From: Polyangium fumosum
GTDB lineage: Bacteria > Myxococcota_A > Polyangia > Polyangiales > Polyangiaceae
NCBI RefSeq assembly: GCF_005144585.1
Contig: NZ_SSMQ01000041.1
Span: 1-64,000 of the forward strand
Direction of reading: 5' to 3'
DNA: 64,000 nucleotides
Every line of letters starts with the position of its first letter. The first letter of the stretch is position 1. This document shows positions 55,484-64,000 of the stretch, piece by piece. The notes beneath the pieces were generated by a model that was given only the letters and a program-made list of their open reading frames with translations, searched no databases and was not told the origin of the DNA. The position numbers and the translations under genes are program-made.

Positions 55484-58069
55484 ATGCAAATCCTCTCGGT
55501 CGGTCCCCTGCGCACGGGGTCCATCGTGTGGCAGAAGCGCGCGGGGGGCTTCGTCCTCACGGTCGTTTGCAAGGCCACGTATTGGCTCCAGCCAGGCGAG
55601 GCCGTGCTCTCGAACGAGCAAGAAGCCCTCAATGAGGCCGACGATCACTGGGACGACGATCCGAACCGGAGCTTGCGTGCCGCGAGTGATCTCGTGCCGG
55701 TCAAGCCGCGCCCCGAGGTCACGCTCGTCGGGTATGCCTACGCCCCGGGACAACAGCCGGTCCGATCCCTCGTGGCGCGCCTCATCGTCGGCGAGGTCGA
55801 CAAGGCGATCGAGGTGTTCTGCGACCGCTCGTTCCTGCCCGACGGCTCGCTCCAGGAGGGCACGCGGTTCACGCGGATGCGCCTCACGTGGGAGCGCGCG
55901 GGCGGCGGGCCCGGCACGAACAACCCCGTCGGCGTGCGCGCCGATGTGCGGGACGGTTATGGCCGCCGTGCCCTGCCGAACCTGCAGCCCCTCGGCATCT
56001 ACGTCTCCACGGCCGAGGATTTCGTGCCGCCCGTGTGTTTCGCGCCCATCGCGACGAGCTGGCCCTCGCGGGCGGACCTCGTGGGGCGCGCGCCGCCGCC
56101 CGCGGGCGTGGGCCTCGACGGGCCGAGCGAGGCGTTTTTTAATGCATCGCCCTCGGATCAGCTCCTCACGGCGCTGCGCGACAACGAGCGGATCGTGCTC
56201 GAGAACCTGCACCCCGAGCATACGCGGCTCGTGACGAACCTGCCGGGCGTGCGGCCCGCGATCTTCGTGGACCGAGGGAACGGGCCTGCGCAACGGCAGA
56301 AGGTGCGCGCCGATGCCCTGTGGATCGATACGGACCGCGGAATCGCCACGCTCACCTGGCGCGTGCAGGTCCCGCTCGCGCGGCCGGACGAGCCGGGGCG
56401 CGTGATCGTGGGAATGGAGATGCCTGGGCACGACCTGAGCTGGGGCGAGATCGTCCAGACGATGGCCGCCTCGGAATCGAAGGGGTTTGCCGAGGACGAC
56501 CATACCCAGACGAACATCATTTCGCAGATGGAGGCCGAGGCGGCGCGCCGCGCGGCGCTGCCCTTCGCGGCCTCGTCCCTGCAACCGGCGGCGCGCGAGC
56601 CGCAGCCCTCGCTTTCGGGCGATTTGCCATTCCAATCGTCGGTCCTCCAGCCGCCGACGTCGGCGCCGCTCCCCTGGACGCAGCAGCTCCAATCGCCGCA
56701 GCCGCCGACGCTGAAGCCCCCGCCCTTGCCCGCGGCGGCGCGCGCCCCGCTCCCGGGGACCGTTGTCTCCCCCGCGCCCGTGCCGCCCGTGTCCAAGCCC
56801 GCGCCGCCGGTGCCGCCGCCTGCGCCCAAGCCCTCGACGCCTGCGTTCATCCCGCCCGTCGTGCCCGCGCCGGTCGTGGCCGCGCCGCCGCCGGTGCCCG
56901 CGCCCGTGCCCATGCCCGTGCCCCTCCCGGCGCCCGTGCAACTCTCTGCGATTCCCGCGGCGCCCCCGTCGCCCGTCCCCGCGCCGGTTCGTCCGGGAAC
57001 GATATCGTCCGAGGGCGGCCGCGGGGCGAGCCCGTGGGCGGGCGGCGCGCCCGGCGGCGTGGCGCCGGTGCGCGAGACGCTCGGCACGGCGGCGGCTGCG
57101 GCCGCGGCGGCCGTCGCGGAGACGCCCAAGGATTCGGCGTCGGACGGCGGCGCGCTCGGCGCATCGAATGAAGCGGCGGGCGTGCGCGCGTGGAGCGCGC
57201 CACGCCGGGAGATCCGCGCGGTCGTCGCGGAGGAGGAGGCGCAGAAGCCCGTCATCGTCCGCGAGCTCTTGCACCTCGTGTGGTTCGAGCCGAGCTTCGT
57301 GCCGCGCATCCGGCGCGTCCCGGCGTGGAGGCGGCTGCTCTCCGAGCTCGAACAGCGCGGCGCCGACAAGGAGATCGACGACGTGCTCGCCGGCAAGGAG
57401 GCGTGGGAAATCGAAGATCGCCGCGAGATCTTCGAGATCCTCGCCCGCGCCGATCGAATGGACGACCGGAGCCTCGTGGAGCTCATGGACCAGGCCATTC
57501 GCGAGGATGGCAAGTACGCGACGCCGATCGTGCTCGTCGGCGGCGAACTCGAAACGCCGTTCGACGAAATGGAGACGCTGAAGGCGCTCTCGACCGCGGC
57601 GGCGCCGCTCGTCGGGCCCACGGACGAGGGGCTGAAGGCTGCTGTGGAGGCCGCGGACAAGTTCATCGCGCGCTCGGGCTTGTCCTGGGCGCCGGTCGTG
57701 CCGGAGGGATTGTCGAACCGGATCCGCGAGGCGTTCACCCGGGAGAAAAAGAGTTTGCCCGCGGACGCGCTCGATATGCAGGCCGAGCGGGCGCTCATCG
57801 GCGGACGTCATTACCAGAAGCGCGAGGTGCTCGGCGGGACGTACCTGCGGCTGCTCCTGCGCCTGCATTCGGACAGCCAGCCGATCGTGGCGTATGCGCC
57901 GGACGCGGTCGCGCGCAAGCTGCCGATGTTCCGCAGGTTCCGCGCGAGAATCGTGGGCGAGCTGCATCCGGCGCAGGACCAATACGAGGCGCGGGGCGAG
58001 GCGATCCGGGCGCTCGCCGTCGGGACCGTCACGGTGCCGGAGCGGGGGACGGCCGGGGCCAAGAGCTGA
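55484..58069 (+). CDS. DUF2169 family protein, type VI secretion-associated
   Basis: 861 aa, no signal peptide. Residues 1-330 match DUF2169 (VVCKATYWLQPGEAVL, PNLQPLGIYVS, VFVDRG-like segment, WRVQVPLARPDEPG), a domain regularly found beside VgrG and PAAR genes and thought to help effector loading. Residues about 365-505 are a Pro/Ala-rich linker. Residues about 570-860 form a separate helical domain of unknown family. It stands divergent from the exported-protein operon and convergent with the T6SS effector genes. Confidence 0.85.
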   Translation: MQILSVGPLRTGSIVWQKRAGGFVLTVVCKATYWLQPGEAVLSNEQEALNEADDHWDDDPNRSLRAASDLVPVKPRPEVTLVGYAYAPGQQPVRSLVARLIVGEVDKAIEVFCDRSFLPDGSLQEGTRFTRMRLTWERAGGGPGTNNPVGVRADVRDGYGRRALPNLQPLGIYVSTAEDFVPPVCFAPIATSWPSRADLVGRAPPPAGVGLDGPSEAFFNASPSDQLLTALRDNERIVLENLHPEHTRLVTNLPGVRPAIFVDRGNGPAQRQKVRADALWIDTDRGIATLTWRVQVPLARPDEPGRVIVGMEMPGHDLSWGEIVQTMAASESKGFAEDDHTQTNIISQMEAEAARRAALPFAASSLQPAAREPQPSLSGDLPFQSSVLQPPTSAPLPWTQQLQSPQPPTLKPPPLPAAARAPLPGTVVSPAPVPPVSKPAPPVPPPAPKPSTPAFIPPVVPAPVVAAPPPVPAPVPMPVPLPAPVQLSAIPAAPPSPVPAPVRPGTISSEGGRGASPWAGGAPGGVAPVRETLGTAAAAAAAAVAETPKDSASDGGALGASNEAAGVRAWSAPRREIRAVVAEEEAQKPVIVRELLHLVWFEPSFVPRIRRVPAWRRLLSELEQRGADKEIDDVLAGKEAWEIEDRREIFEILARADRMDDRSLVELMDQAIREDGKYATPIVLVGGELETPFDEMETLKALSTAAAPLVGPTDEGLKAAVEAADKFIARSGLSWAPVVPEGLSNRIREAFTREKKSLPADALDMQAERALIGGRHYQKREVLGGTYLRLLLRLHSDSQPIVAYAPDAVARKLPMFRRFRARIVGELHPAQDQYEARGEAIRALAVGTVTVPERGTAGAKS

Positions 58070-58073
58070 GCTG

Positions 58074-58604
58074 ATGGGGGGCGATTATTATCGCCAGGCC
58101 GTCGCCCGATGGGAGGGCACGGCCCACCTGCGGATCACCTCGTGGCGGGCGTTATGGGCCGCTCGGCTCCGGCCGAGCGCGCTCTTCGCGGTGGTGATGA
58201 TGGCGATCACGGAGCGGCTCTTCGGGCCGGCGCGGCTCGTCACCCGGATGCAGCCCACGTCCGACGCGAATCGCTTCGACCACCTCGCGGAGATTCGCCG
58301 CTTCGGGATGCGCGTCTACCGCGGGCGACGACGTATGCAGATTCAGCCCGACGGCGTCTCGGTGCAGATCGAGGGCGAGGAGGCCCTCTGGCCCCGCCTC
58401 GGCCGGGTGATTCCGCTGCCGCCGGGTACGGCGACCGTGCTCGACGCGCGCCGCGCCCGGTATCGCATGGCGAGCACCGGGCAGGTGTGGGACATCGATT
58501 TCGACATTGGCCCCACGGAGGCCCTGTCCGTGCTCACGTCCCCCTGGGGCCGGGGCGAGGAACGGCTCCGGCGCGCGGGTGACCCCGGCGCCGGAGCGGT
58601 TTGA
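58074..58604 (+). CDS. Hypothetical protein next to DUF2169 gene
   Basis: 176 aa, starts 4 nt after the DUF2169 stop, so cotranscribed. One modest hydrophobic segment (PSALFAVVMMAITERLFG) near residue 40 could insert in a membrane. No signal peptide with a cleavage site. No family recognised. Given the T6SS setting it could be an accessory or immunity factor, but no evidence links it to the amidases. Confidence 0.7.
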   Translation: MGGDYYRQAVARWEGTAHLRITSWRALWAARLRPSALFAVVMMAITERLFGPARLVTRMQPTSDANRFDHLAEIRRFGMRVYRGRRRMQIQPDGVSVQIEGEEALWPRLGRVIPLPPGTATVLDARRARYRMASTGQVWDIDFDIGPTEALSVLTSPWGRGEERLRRAGDPGAGAV

Positions 58605-58607
58605 CGG

Positions 58608-59339
58608 TCATTGTTTCGGCCGGGGCTTCGGAATCGGCACATTGGCGGGCGTCTGGGCCGCCTTCGCCGGCGTGGCCGAGAAGATGGCCTTGTTCGCCAG
58701 GGCGAAATCGGCCACGCCGTCGGCAATTTCCTGGGCGATGGCGTCACCTTGCGTCATGCACGCGTTCCGGTCGGCGTCGTTCGTGATGAACCCGAGCTCG
58801 ATCAGCACGGAGGCCTTGGTCTCCGGGCCGAAATATTTCAGGTTGATCACGTAGAGGTTGTCGCGGGACTTGGCGCCGCGGGTCTTGATGATCTTGGCGC
58901 GCCCCGAGAGCGTCGATGCCAGCGTCTTCGAATGGGCGTAGCTCGGGTGATAAAGGACCGATTGGCCCGAGGCCGTCGCGCCGGCCGCGTCGAGGTGAAG
59001 GCTGATGAAGATGTTCGCCTTCTTCTCCTTGGCGATCGCGACCCGCCATTTGAGCCTCGGCAGGACGTCGGTGATCTCGCCCTCGCGCGTCAGGTACACC
59101 GCCTTGATGCAGTCCGTCTTCGCTTCGAGCTTCGATTTCAGCTTCTTGGCGACGTCGAGCGCGATGTTGCTCTCGTAGATCGTGCCGGAGACGGCGCCGG
59201 GGTCGACGGGGTTCTTCGCCTTGAGGCGATCGCCATGGCCGGGGTCGATCACCACGATGATGGCGCAGCTCTGGACGGCATTGCCATCGGCCTGCGCCCC
59301 CGCGATCGCCTGTTGTTGCTCGCTGGTTACGGTCGCCAT
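58608..59339 (-). CDS. N-acetylmuramoyl-L-alanine amidase (Amidase_3), leaderless
   Basis: 243 aa without a signal peptide. Zinc amidase motifs: IDPGHGD (first His), a Glu in YESNIALDVAKKL, the second His in SLHLDAAG, and catalytic Glu in LIELGFITN. The usual HxN after the second His is HLD. It should cut the bond between muramic acid and the stem peptide. Lacking a Sec or Tat leader and following VgrG in the operon, it is a probable T6SS effector. Paralogue of the next gene. Confidence 0.9.
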   Translation of the reverse strand: MATVTSEQQQAIAGAQADGNAVQSCAIIVVIDPGHGDRLKAKNPVDPGAVSGTIYESNIALDVAKKLKSKLEAKTDCIKAVYLTREGEITDVLPRLKWRVAIAKEKKANIFISLHLDAAGATASGQSVLYHPSYAHSKTLASTLSGRAKIIKTRGAKSRDNLYVINLKYFGPETKASVLIELGFITNDADRNACMTQGDAIAQEIADGVADFALANKAIFSATPAKAAQTPANVPIPKPRPKQ

Positions 59340-59360
59340 GACGGGATCGAGCCTCCGAGG

Positions 59361-60077
59361 TCAGACGCAGAGAATGGCGCGATTGGCGCTCACGTAGGAG
59401 CAGACCCCATCGCAGAGCCAGCCGGCGATGTTGTCCTTGTTGTCGATGACGGCCTTGCGGTCTCCATCATTCGAGATGAAGCCGAGTTCGAACAACGCGG
59501 CGGCCTTCACCGATTGGAAGATCGTGGCGTCGCGCCATATGCCGAGCTTGCTCGACTTCCACTTGTACGTGGCGAGCACGCTGAGACCCGACGTCTTGAT
59601 GGGCGGCTCGCGCCCCGCGATCGGAAGCTTGTACTCCGCATACAGCGCGGCCGCGAGCTTGGCGCTCTCCGCCTTGTTGGAGGATTTGTGGTTGTAGAAC
59701 ACCTCTTTGCCGTTGGCCGAGGCGCTCGAAAAGGAGTTCATGTGAAGGCTGACGAAGACGTCGCACTTCTTGGCCACCGCGACCTGCTGGCGCCACAGGA
59801 GTTTTGGCTGTGAGGGGTTGTCGACGTTGCCCTCGCGGGTCAGGTGCGCCGACTCGATGAGATCGGTCTTCGCGGCGAGCTTGCTCTTCAAGAGCTTCGA
59901 GATTTCGAGGACGACGTCGCTCTCGTTGAGGCCTCCGCCGACGGCCCCCGGGTCGATGATGGTGCTCTCGTCGTGCGTGTCGCCGTGCCCCGGATCGATC
60001 ACCACGACGACGGTGCACCGCTGCACGCCGTTGCCCGTCCCCGCGACCTGCTGCTGCTGCTCCGTCCCGACGTTCAT
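59361..60077 (-). CDS. N-acetylmuramoyl-L-alanine amidase (Amidase_3), leaderless
   Basis: 238 aa, no signal peptide. Motifs IDPGHGD, NESDVVLEISKLL, SLHMNSFSS and LFELGFISN provide the zinc ligands and catalytic Glu. N-terminal QQQQVAGTGNGVQRC aligns with QQQAIAGAQADGNAVQSC of its neighbour, so the pair arose by duplication. Its ATG overlaps the vgrG stop (ATGA), which ties its synthesis to the spike protein. Probable T6SS peptidoglycan-degrading effector. Confidence 0.92.
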   Translation of the reverse strand: MNVGTEQQQQVAGTGNGVQRCTVVVVIDPGHGDTHDESTIIDPGAVGGGLNESDVVLEISKLLKSKLAAKTDLIESAHLTREGNVDNPSQPKLLWRQQVAVAKKCDVFVSLHMNSFSSASANGKEVFYNHKSSNKAESAKLAAALYAEYKLPIAGREPPIKTSGLSVLATYKWKSSKLGIWRDATIFQSVKAAALFELGFISNDGDRKAVIDNKDNIAGWLCDGVCSYVSANRAILCV

Positions 60078-62221
60078 ATCGGGATCGCGCTCCCGTCTCC
60101 GTCGGCCGGATCGTCGATCGTGTATTCGGGCGAAGGCGCGTGATCGTCCGGGCTCTCGCCCGCGGTCGGCTGCTCCTCTTCCTTCTCCTCGAACGGCCCT
60201 TCGGGCTTCGAGCCGCTGCCGTCGCCGGGCTCGCCGCGCTCGTTGATCCACACCATCGTGCCCGAAATGGTGACGCCGGCGCCGTCGAGCTTGATGAAGC
60301 CGCCCGCGCCCTTGATCGTGGCCGCGCCGCCCGCCTCGCCGACCCACGCCTCGCCGGCCACGTGGTGAATCTCCTGGCCCGCCCGGAGCGCGCTGCGCCC
60401 CTCGACCTTCTCGTGCCGGCTCTTCTTCACCGTGAGGGATTGCTTGCCGTCGACCCGCTCGCGCCGGCTGCCCTTCACCGTCAGGTGGACGTCTTTGTTG
60501 TACGTCTCGTTCTTGTTTTGCTTCGTGACCTCGTCGTAATCCTTGCCGACCCAGAACTTGCGGTTGCCGAGGGTCTGCTCGGATTCGTCGTTCTTCACGA
60601 GCTTCTGCCGGTCGTGGACGATTGTGGCGAACTCGTCGTTGTTGACGTTCCGGTTGCGGTCCTTTTGCGCCTGCTGCCAGACGAGCTCTTTCTGCGCGAG
60701 ATCCTCGAACATGATCTCGTTGAACCCGTCCGAGCCGAGCGAGGAGTCGCTCTTCCACGTGCTGCGCGTCTTGTCCTGCGGCAGCTTGTACGGGACCTGC
60801 TGCGCGGCATTGTAGACGCGGCCTACGATGATCGGCTGGTCCGGGTCGCCTTCGAGGTACGAAACCAGCACCTCGTGGCCGATGCGCGGCACGGTGATCA
60901 TGCCATACCCCATGCCGCCCCAGCCCTGGCTCACGCGGACCCAGCACGAGCTTTGCTCGTTCTTCTGGCCCTCGCGATCCCAGTGGAACTGCACGCGCAC
61001 GCGGCCGAACTCGTCGACGTGGATCTCCTGGCCCGAGGGGCCGACGACCGTCGCGCTCTGGAGGCCGTGAATGCGCGGCTTCGGCGTCTGTCGGGCCGGA
61101 CGATAAGGCGCCTCGGCGAAAAACGCGTGGCCGAAGAAGCTGAAATCGCCGGTGTCCGTGCCTTCGATCGAGGCGCCGACGACGAGGAACGCGCGGCTCT
61201 CGGGCAGCGCCGCATGCGGGTGGCGGCCCATCGAGAAGATGACGCCCGGCGCGAGGTCGAACGTGTTCGCCGCGAACGAGATCATCCTCTCGCCCGTGCG
61301 CTCGGCTTCGAGGACACGCGTCGAGAGCTCGGTGCCGTATTTGCCGTCGTGCCGCGCGAAGCCACGATCGTCGGCGTTCGGCGTGCCCTCGGCCTTGCCC
61401 GTCTCGACGAGGAAGGAGCCCGCGTCGTAATGGTACTGCTCCATCTTGCCCTCGATGCCCGCCGTCGGTTCGGCCTTGCCGAAGAGGGCGAGATCGGGCT
61501 TGCGCGGGTCGTAATCGCGGAACGTGGCCGCGCCGGGGCGGACCTCGCGGCCGAAGCGCACGCGGCTGATGAACTCCTTCTCGGCCGACTCGTTCGGGTT
61601 GTCGACGTACGGAATGGGCGGGCCGGAGCGGGGCGTGTTCGTCTGGATGCGATCGCCGAAGACGAGCGTCGTGCCGCGCTCGGGGTGCTCGCTCAGGGTA
61701 TACGCGATGCCCGCCTCTTCGAGCAGGCGGCACAGGAAGGCGTAATCGGTCTCCCGGTACTGGACCTTGTAATCGAGCTTCGGGTACTGGTCGCGCTGGA
61801 TGCGCCAGGTCGGCTGGATGTTCCACTCGGCGAGCAGACGATCGATGATGTCCGGGATCGAGAGCTGCTGGTAGATCCGATTGCCCTGGCGATGCGTGAG
61901 CAGCCAGAGCTCCGGCACGATGTGGATCTGGTACGTCGAGAGCGCGTCCTCGGCGGACAGCTCCTGCATCGCGTGCGCCTGCTCGGCGCGGGCCACGATG
62001 CCCGTCCACGTGCGCTGGGCGCCGCCCTGCACGTGGGCATACCCCGCGTGCAGGCGGAAGCCCGCGGGATGCCCGACCGCGGCCCCGAGGTCGAGGCTAT
62101 GGTCGGGCGAGCGGACGAGGAGGTGGATCGAGAACAGGTTCGAGACCGATTCCCGGACGGAAAAACGCCGCACGTAGAGGTCGCGTTGACCGGAGGCGAG
62201 GGAGAGCTCGAGGTTTGCCAC
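60074..62221 (-). CDS. vgrG: Type VI secretion spike protein VgrG (TssI)
   Basis: 715 aa from a GTG. N-terminal gp27-like region (residues 1-370; YRETDYAFLCRLLEEAGIAY, VSNLFSIHLLVRS), OB-fold gp5-like domain (VHVDEFGRVRVQFHW-type segment, SCWVRVSQGWGG, PRIGHEVLVSYLEGDPDQP, VGRVYN), then a DUF2345/beta-helix needle with heptad-like VKGSRRERVDG repeats. The acidic C-terminal extension (FEEKEEEQPTAGE) may recruit cargo. Trimeric tip of the T6SS; the downstream amidases are the obvious cargo. Confidence 0.95.
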   Translation of the reverse strand: MANLELSLASGQRDLYVRRFSVRESVSNLFSIHLLVRSPDHSLDLGAAVGHPAGFRLHAGYAHVQGGAQRTWTGIVARAEQAHAMQELSAEDALSTYQIHIVPELWLLTHRQGNRIYQQLSIPDIIDRLLAEWNIQPTWRIQRDQYPKLDYKVQYRETDYAFLCRLLEEAGIAYTLSEHPERGTTLVFGDRIQTNTPRSGPPIPYVDNPNESAEKEFISRVRFGREVRPGAATFRDYDPRKPDLALFGKAEPTAGIEGKMEQYHYDAGSFLVETGKAEGTPNADDRGFARHDGKYGTELSTRVLEAERTGERMISFAANTFDLAPGVIFSMGRHPHAALPESRAFLVVGASIEGTDTGDFSFFGHAFFAEAPYRPARQTPKPRIHGLQSATVVGPSGQEIHVDEFGRVRVQFHWDREGQKNEQSSCWVRVSQGWGGMGYGMITVPRIGHEVLVSYLEGDPDQPIIVGRVYNAAQQVPYKLPQDKTRSTWKSDSSLGSDGFNEIMFEDLAQKELVWQQAQKDRNRNVNNDEFATIVHDRQKLVKNDESEQTLGNRKFWVGKDYDEVTKQNKNETYNKDVHLTVKGSRRERVDGKQSLTVKKSRHEKVEGRSALRAGQEIHHVAGEAWVGEAGGAATIKGAGGFIKLDGAGVTISGTMVWINERGEPGDGSGSKPEGPFEEKEEEQPTAGESPDDHAPSPEYTIDDPADGDGSAIPI

Positions 62222-62236
62222 GGCATTGACTCCGAA

Positions 62237-63097
62237 TCAGTGAGGCCTTACGAGCGCCGAGAGCGAGAGGTCCTCTTCCTCGACGAAGATTTCCTCCATG
62301 CCGCCCGAGAACTCCTGGCGTTGCGCGGTGCTGCACGTCGGCCAGAAGACGCGGAACACGCCCGGATCGTAGAAACGGAAGTAGACCTTCTCGTTCGTCG
62401 ATTCGAGCGTCACCATCAAGAAGCGCCGCCAGTGCCGCCGCACCTCCACGAACTTGTCGTAGCTCGTGCAGAAGATGCACCAGCGATTGCCGAACCCCTC
62501 GGCGAGGAGCCGGTCGAGCAAGGCCGAGTCCTTGCGGAACGGGCCCACGAGGTACGGCGCGACGTCTTCGAGCGTCTCGCCCTGCAATCCGTCGTAGAGC
62601 GATTGGTGCGGCTCGACGCCCTCGCGCAGCACTTCGAGGATCCGGCGGTCGCGCGCGCCGTCGACGACCGCATACAGCGGCACCTTCGCCGCCTCGGCGC
62701 GCAAGACCTCGCCCGCCCGCGCGGCCGCGTCGAGGCGCGCTTGCTCGTCCTCGGGGGACCGGGTCGGCTTGCGCCGCGGCGGCTGCGTCTTGCCCTCGAC
62801 GTACACCAGGAAATCGGTCTCGCCCGCCTGAATCCAGCCGCCGTGCGGGACTTCGCCTTGCTCGACGGCCTGGCCGCCGAGGCGCGTCCCGCCCTGGCTG
62901 CCGAGATCACGCAACAAGCACGACGCGCCGTCCCATTGCAGCTCGAAATGCGTGCCCGACATCTGCCCGTCGTGCTGGACGACGAGGTCCGCGAGATCCG
63001 TGCGGCCGACCTTCAGCGCGCGGCCCGCCTCGACGGCCTTTTTCGTGCCGGCGAGCTTGCCATACCGCACCTCGACGATGAGGCGAGGCTCCGTCAC
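62237..63097 (-). CDS. FHA-DUF4123 fusion, probable T6SS effector adaptor
   Basis: 286 aa from a GTG overlapping the PAAR stop (GTGA). FHA domain at residues about 20-95 (LKVGRTDLADLVV, MSGTHFELQW, LGSQGGTRL). Residues about 135-285 match DUF4123, a family of chaperones that load effectors onto VgrG (LYAVVDGARDR, LLAEGFGNRWCIF, RFYDPGVFRVFWPT). Joining FHA to DUF4123 suggests loading gated by Ser/Thr phosphorylation, as in Fha/PpkA control of T6SS (inference). Confidence 0.9.
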   Translation of the reverse strand: MTEPRLIVEVRYGKLAGTKKAVEAGRALKVGRTDLADLVVQHDGQMSGTHFELQWDGASCLLRDLGSQGGTRLGGQAVEQGEVPHGGWIQAGETDFLVYVEGKTQPPRRKPTRSPEDEQARLDAAARAGEVLRAEAAKVPLYAVVDGARDRRILEVLREGVEPHQSLYDGLQGETLEDVAPYLVGPFRKDSALLDRLLAEGFGNRWCIFCTSYDKFVEVRRHWRRFLMVTLESTNEKVYFRFYDPGVFRVFWPTCSTAQRQEFSGGMEEIFVEEEDLSLSALVRPH

Positions 63098-63456
63098 GAC
63101 CCGTCCCTCCCGGCCTTCTGGCGCGCAGCGCGCTCGGCCGCCTTGCGGGCGCAGTCCTCGCAGAACGGTTTGTCCGTCTGGAGCACGGCCATCGGATTGC
63201 TCCCGATGATCACCGTCGGGCATCCCGAGGCGATCGTTCCGCCGTGGTTCGTGGGGTCGCCTTTTCGTGCGGCGTCCTTGCCGCCGATGATGACCGTGGG
63301 CTCGCCGGCCGAGATGGCGGCGCCGCAGGCCTCGGCGTCGGTGACGCGCGCCTGCGGCTGAAAGCCGACGATGACCGTGTCCTCGCCCTGGACGATGACG
63401 TTCGGCGGGTGAATCCCGCAGACGTGACGATCCGTGATTCGTGCGGCAGGAGGCAT
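63094..63456 (-). CDS. PAAR-like tip protein
   Basis: 120 aa. Contains paired PAAR-type repeats: MPPAARITDRHVCGIHPP, VTDAEACGA, GEPTVIIGGKDAARKGDPTNHGG and GCPTVIIGSNPM, consistent with the cone that caps VgrG. A CxxC (FCEDC) and a short basic tail end the protein. AGGAGG lies 2-8 nt before the ATG. It lies between two vgrG genes and overlaps the adaptor gene. Confidence 0.92.
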   Translation of the reverse strand: MPPAARITDRHVCGIHPPNVIVQGEDTVIVGFQPQARVTDAEACGAAISAGEPTVIIGGKDAARKGDPTNHGGTIASGCPTVIIGSNPMAVLQTDKPFCEDCARKAAERAARQKAGRDGS

Positions 63457-63469
63457 TTTCGTGGCTCCT

Positions 63470-64000
63470 TTATTGCGCGATGAGCGTCTTGCTCACGTCG
63501 TCGACGACCGCCTCGATCGCCTCGTCCGGCTTCTCCGGCGACGCGCCCGATCCCTGGCCCGCCGCGCCGCCGCTGTTGATGTAGACCTTCGTGCCGCGGA
63601 TCGTGACGCCGCTGCCGTCGATCCGGATGAACCCACCCGGGCCCTTCAGCGTGAGGTCCTCGGCCTCGATCACGAGCGCCGTCCCCGCCTTGATGTGCAG
63701 CTCCTTCGACACCGCGAGCGCGTGGTTCTCGCCGATGAGCTCGTGCCGGTCGCCCTTCACTTCGAGCGACTGGTTGCCCTCGATGCGCTGGTTGCGCTTG
63801 CCCTGCACGTGCAGGTGGCTGTTGCCCTCGACGCGCTCGCGCTTGTCCTGCTTGATGACGATGTCCTGGTCCTTGCCGACGAACACCTTCACGAAGCCGA
63901 TCGTCTTGTCCTGCTCGTCATTCGAGACGAGCTTCTGCCGATCGTGGCCGATCGTGATCGTCTCGTCGTTCTTGACGAGCCTGCGCCGGTTCTTTTGCGC
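63470..64000 (-). CDS. VgrG C-terminal part (truncated by the window edge)
   Basis: Open from the window edge with no start: the frame reads AQKNRRRLVKNDETITIGHD at the edge and continues with VKGDRHELIGE-type repeats to a DUF2345-like end (ALVIEAEDLTLKGPGGFIRIDG). About 176 residues are present. It resembles the needle of the vgrG at 60074 (both carry DRQKLV, GGFIxxDG and GVTIxGT), so it is a second VgrG. The N-terminal gp27/gp5 part lies beyond position 64000. Confidence 0.9.
   Translation of the reverse strand, partial: AQKNRRRLVKNDETITIGHDRQKLVSNDEQDKTIGFVKVFVGKDQDIVIKQDKRERVEGNSHLHVQGKRNQRIEGNQSLEVKGDRHELIGENHALAVSKELHIKAGTALVIEAEDLTLKGPGGFIRIDGSGVTIRGTKVYINSGGAAGQGSGASPEKPDEAIEAVVDDVSKTLIAQ

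Overview
The window is very GC-rich DNA with dense, mostly compact gene packing. It encodes many Gly/Ser-rich lipoproteins, a Hanks-type Ser/Thr kinase, an FHA enhancer-binding protein, a MopE-like Asp/Cys-repeat surface protein and TPR/VWA proteins. Together these point to a large-genome myxobacterium of the Polyangium/Sorangium type. That assignment is inference from gene style; no rRNA or tRNA is present to confirm it. Nearly all long ORFs antisense to the genes listed here are high-GC shadows.

Layout. 1-121: a group II intron domain V, the right end of an intron or remnant entering from outside the window. 122-2558: an M1-like metallopeptidase lipoprotein and a small secreted protein. 2568-10422 (minus): a maltodextrin operon, in transcription order LamB-type porin, lipoprotein alpha-amylase, MalK ATPase, a single-chain MalE-MalF fusion, and MalG. 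10498-15265: an integral membrane glycosyltransferase coupled to a BtpA-family protein, a coiled-coil membrane protein and two unknowns. 15518-21415 (minus): a two-gene RADAR anti-phage system, rdrA (large P-loop ATPase) and rdrB (adenosine deaminase). Upstream of it lie a 43-bp tandem repeat array and a stretch with a duplicated promoter-like element. 21919-25221: two related unknown genes, each preceded by the same 30-bp element, flanking a Tat-exported cytokinin-dehydrogenase-like flavoenzyme. 25421-28542 (minus): an unrecognised four-gene cluster with two paralogues, a small protein and a seven-bladed propeller, preceded by two perfect inverted repeats. 28845-34325: an unknown, a VanW protein, an Old Yellow Enzyme and a TPR-like protein. 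34376-43317: VIT/VWA protein, helical protein, FHA-sigma54-type activator, Ser/Thr kinase and its TPR/PEGA-like partner. 43339-51680: secreted and surface lipoproteins, a DUF3604 protein, a soluble PAS histidine kinase and a CE2-like SGNH esterase. 51697-55342 (minus): two exported proteins built from a repeated Cys-Pro-x-Gly / His-Thr-His domain, translationally coupled to an orphan DNA adenine methyltransferase. 55484-64000: a type VI secretion spike/effector island (DUF2169, two VgrGs, PAAR, FHA-DUF4123 adaptor, two tandem leaderless amidases).

How genes work together. In the mal operon, amylase at the surface would release maltodextrins, LamB would admit them, and MalEF-MalG-MalK would import them. 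RADAR provides phage defence. The T6SS island would load two peptidoglycan amidases on a VgrG/PAAR tip; no core T6SS sheath genes are in the window. The least explained loci are the 25.4-28.5 kb four-gene cluster, the paired genes at 21.9 and 24.3 kb with their shared upstream element, and the exported-protein/methyltransferase operon at 51.7-55.3 kb.
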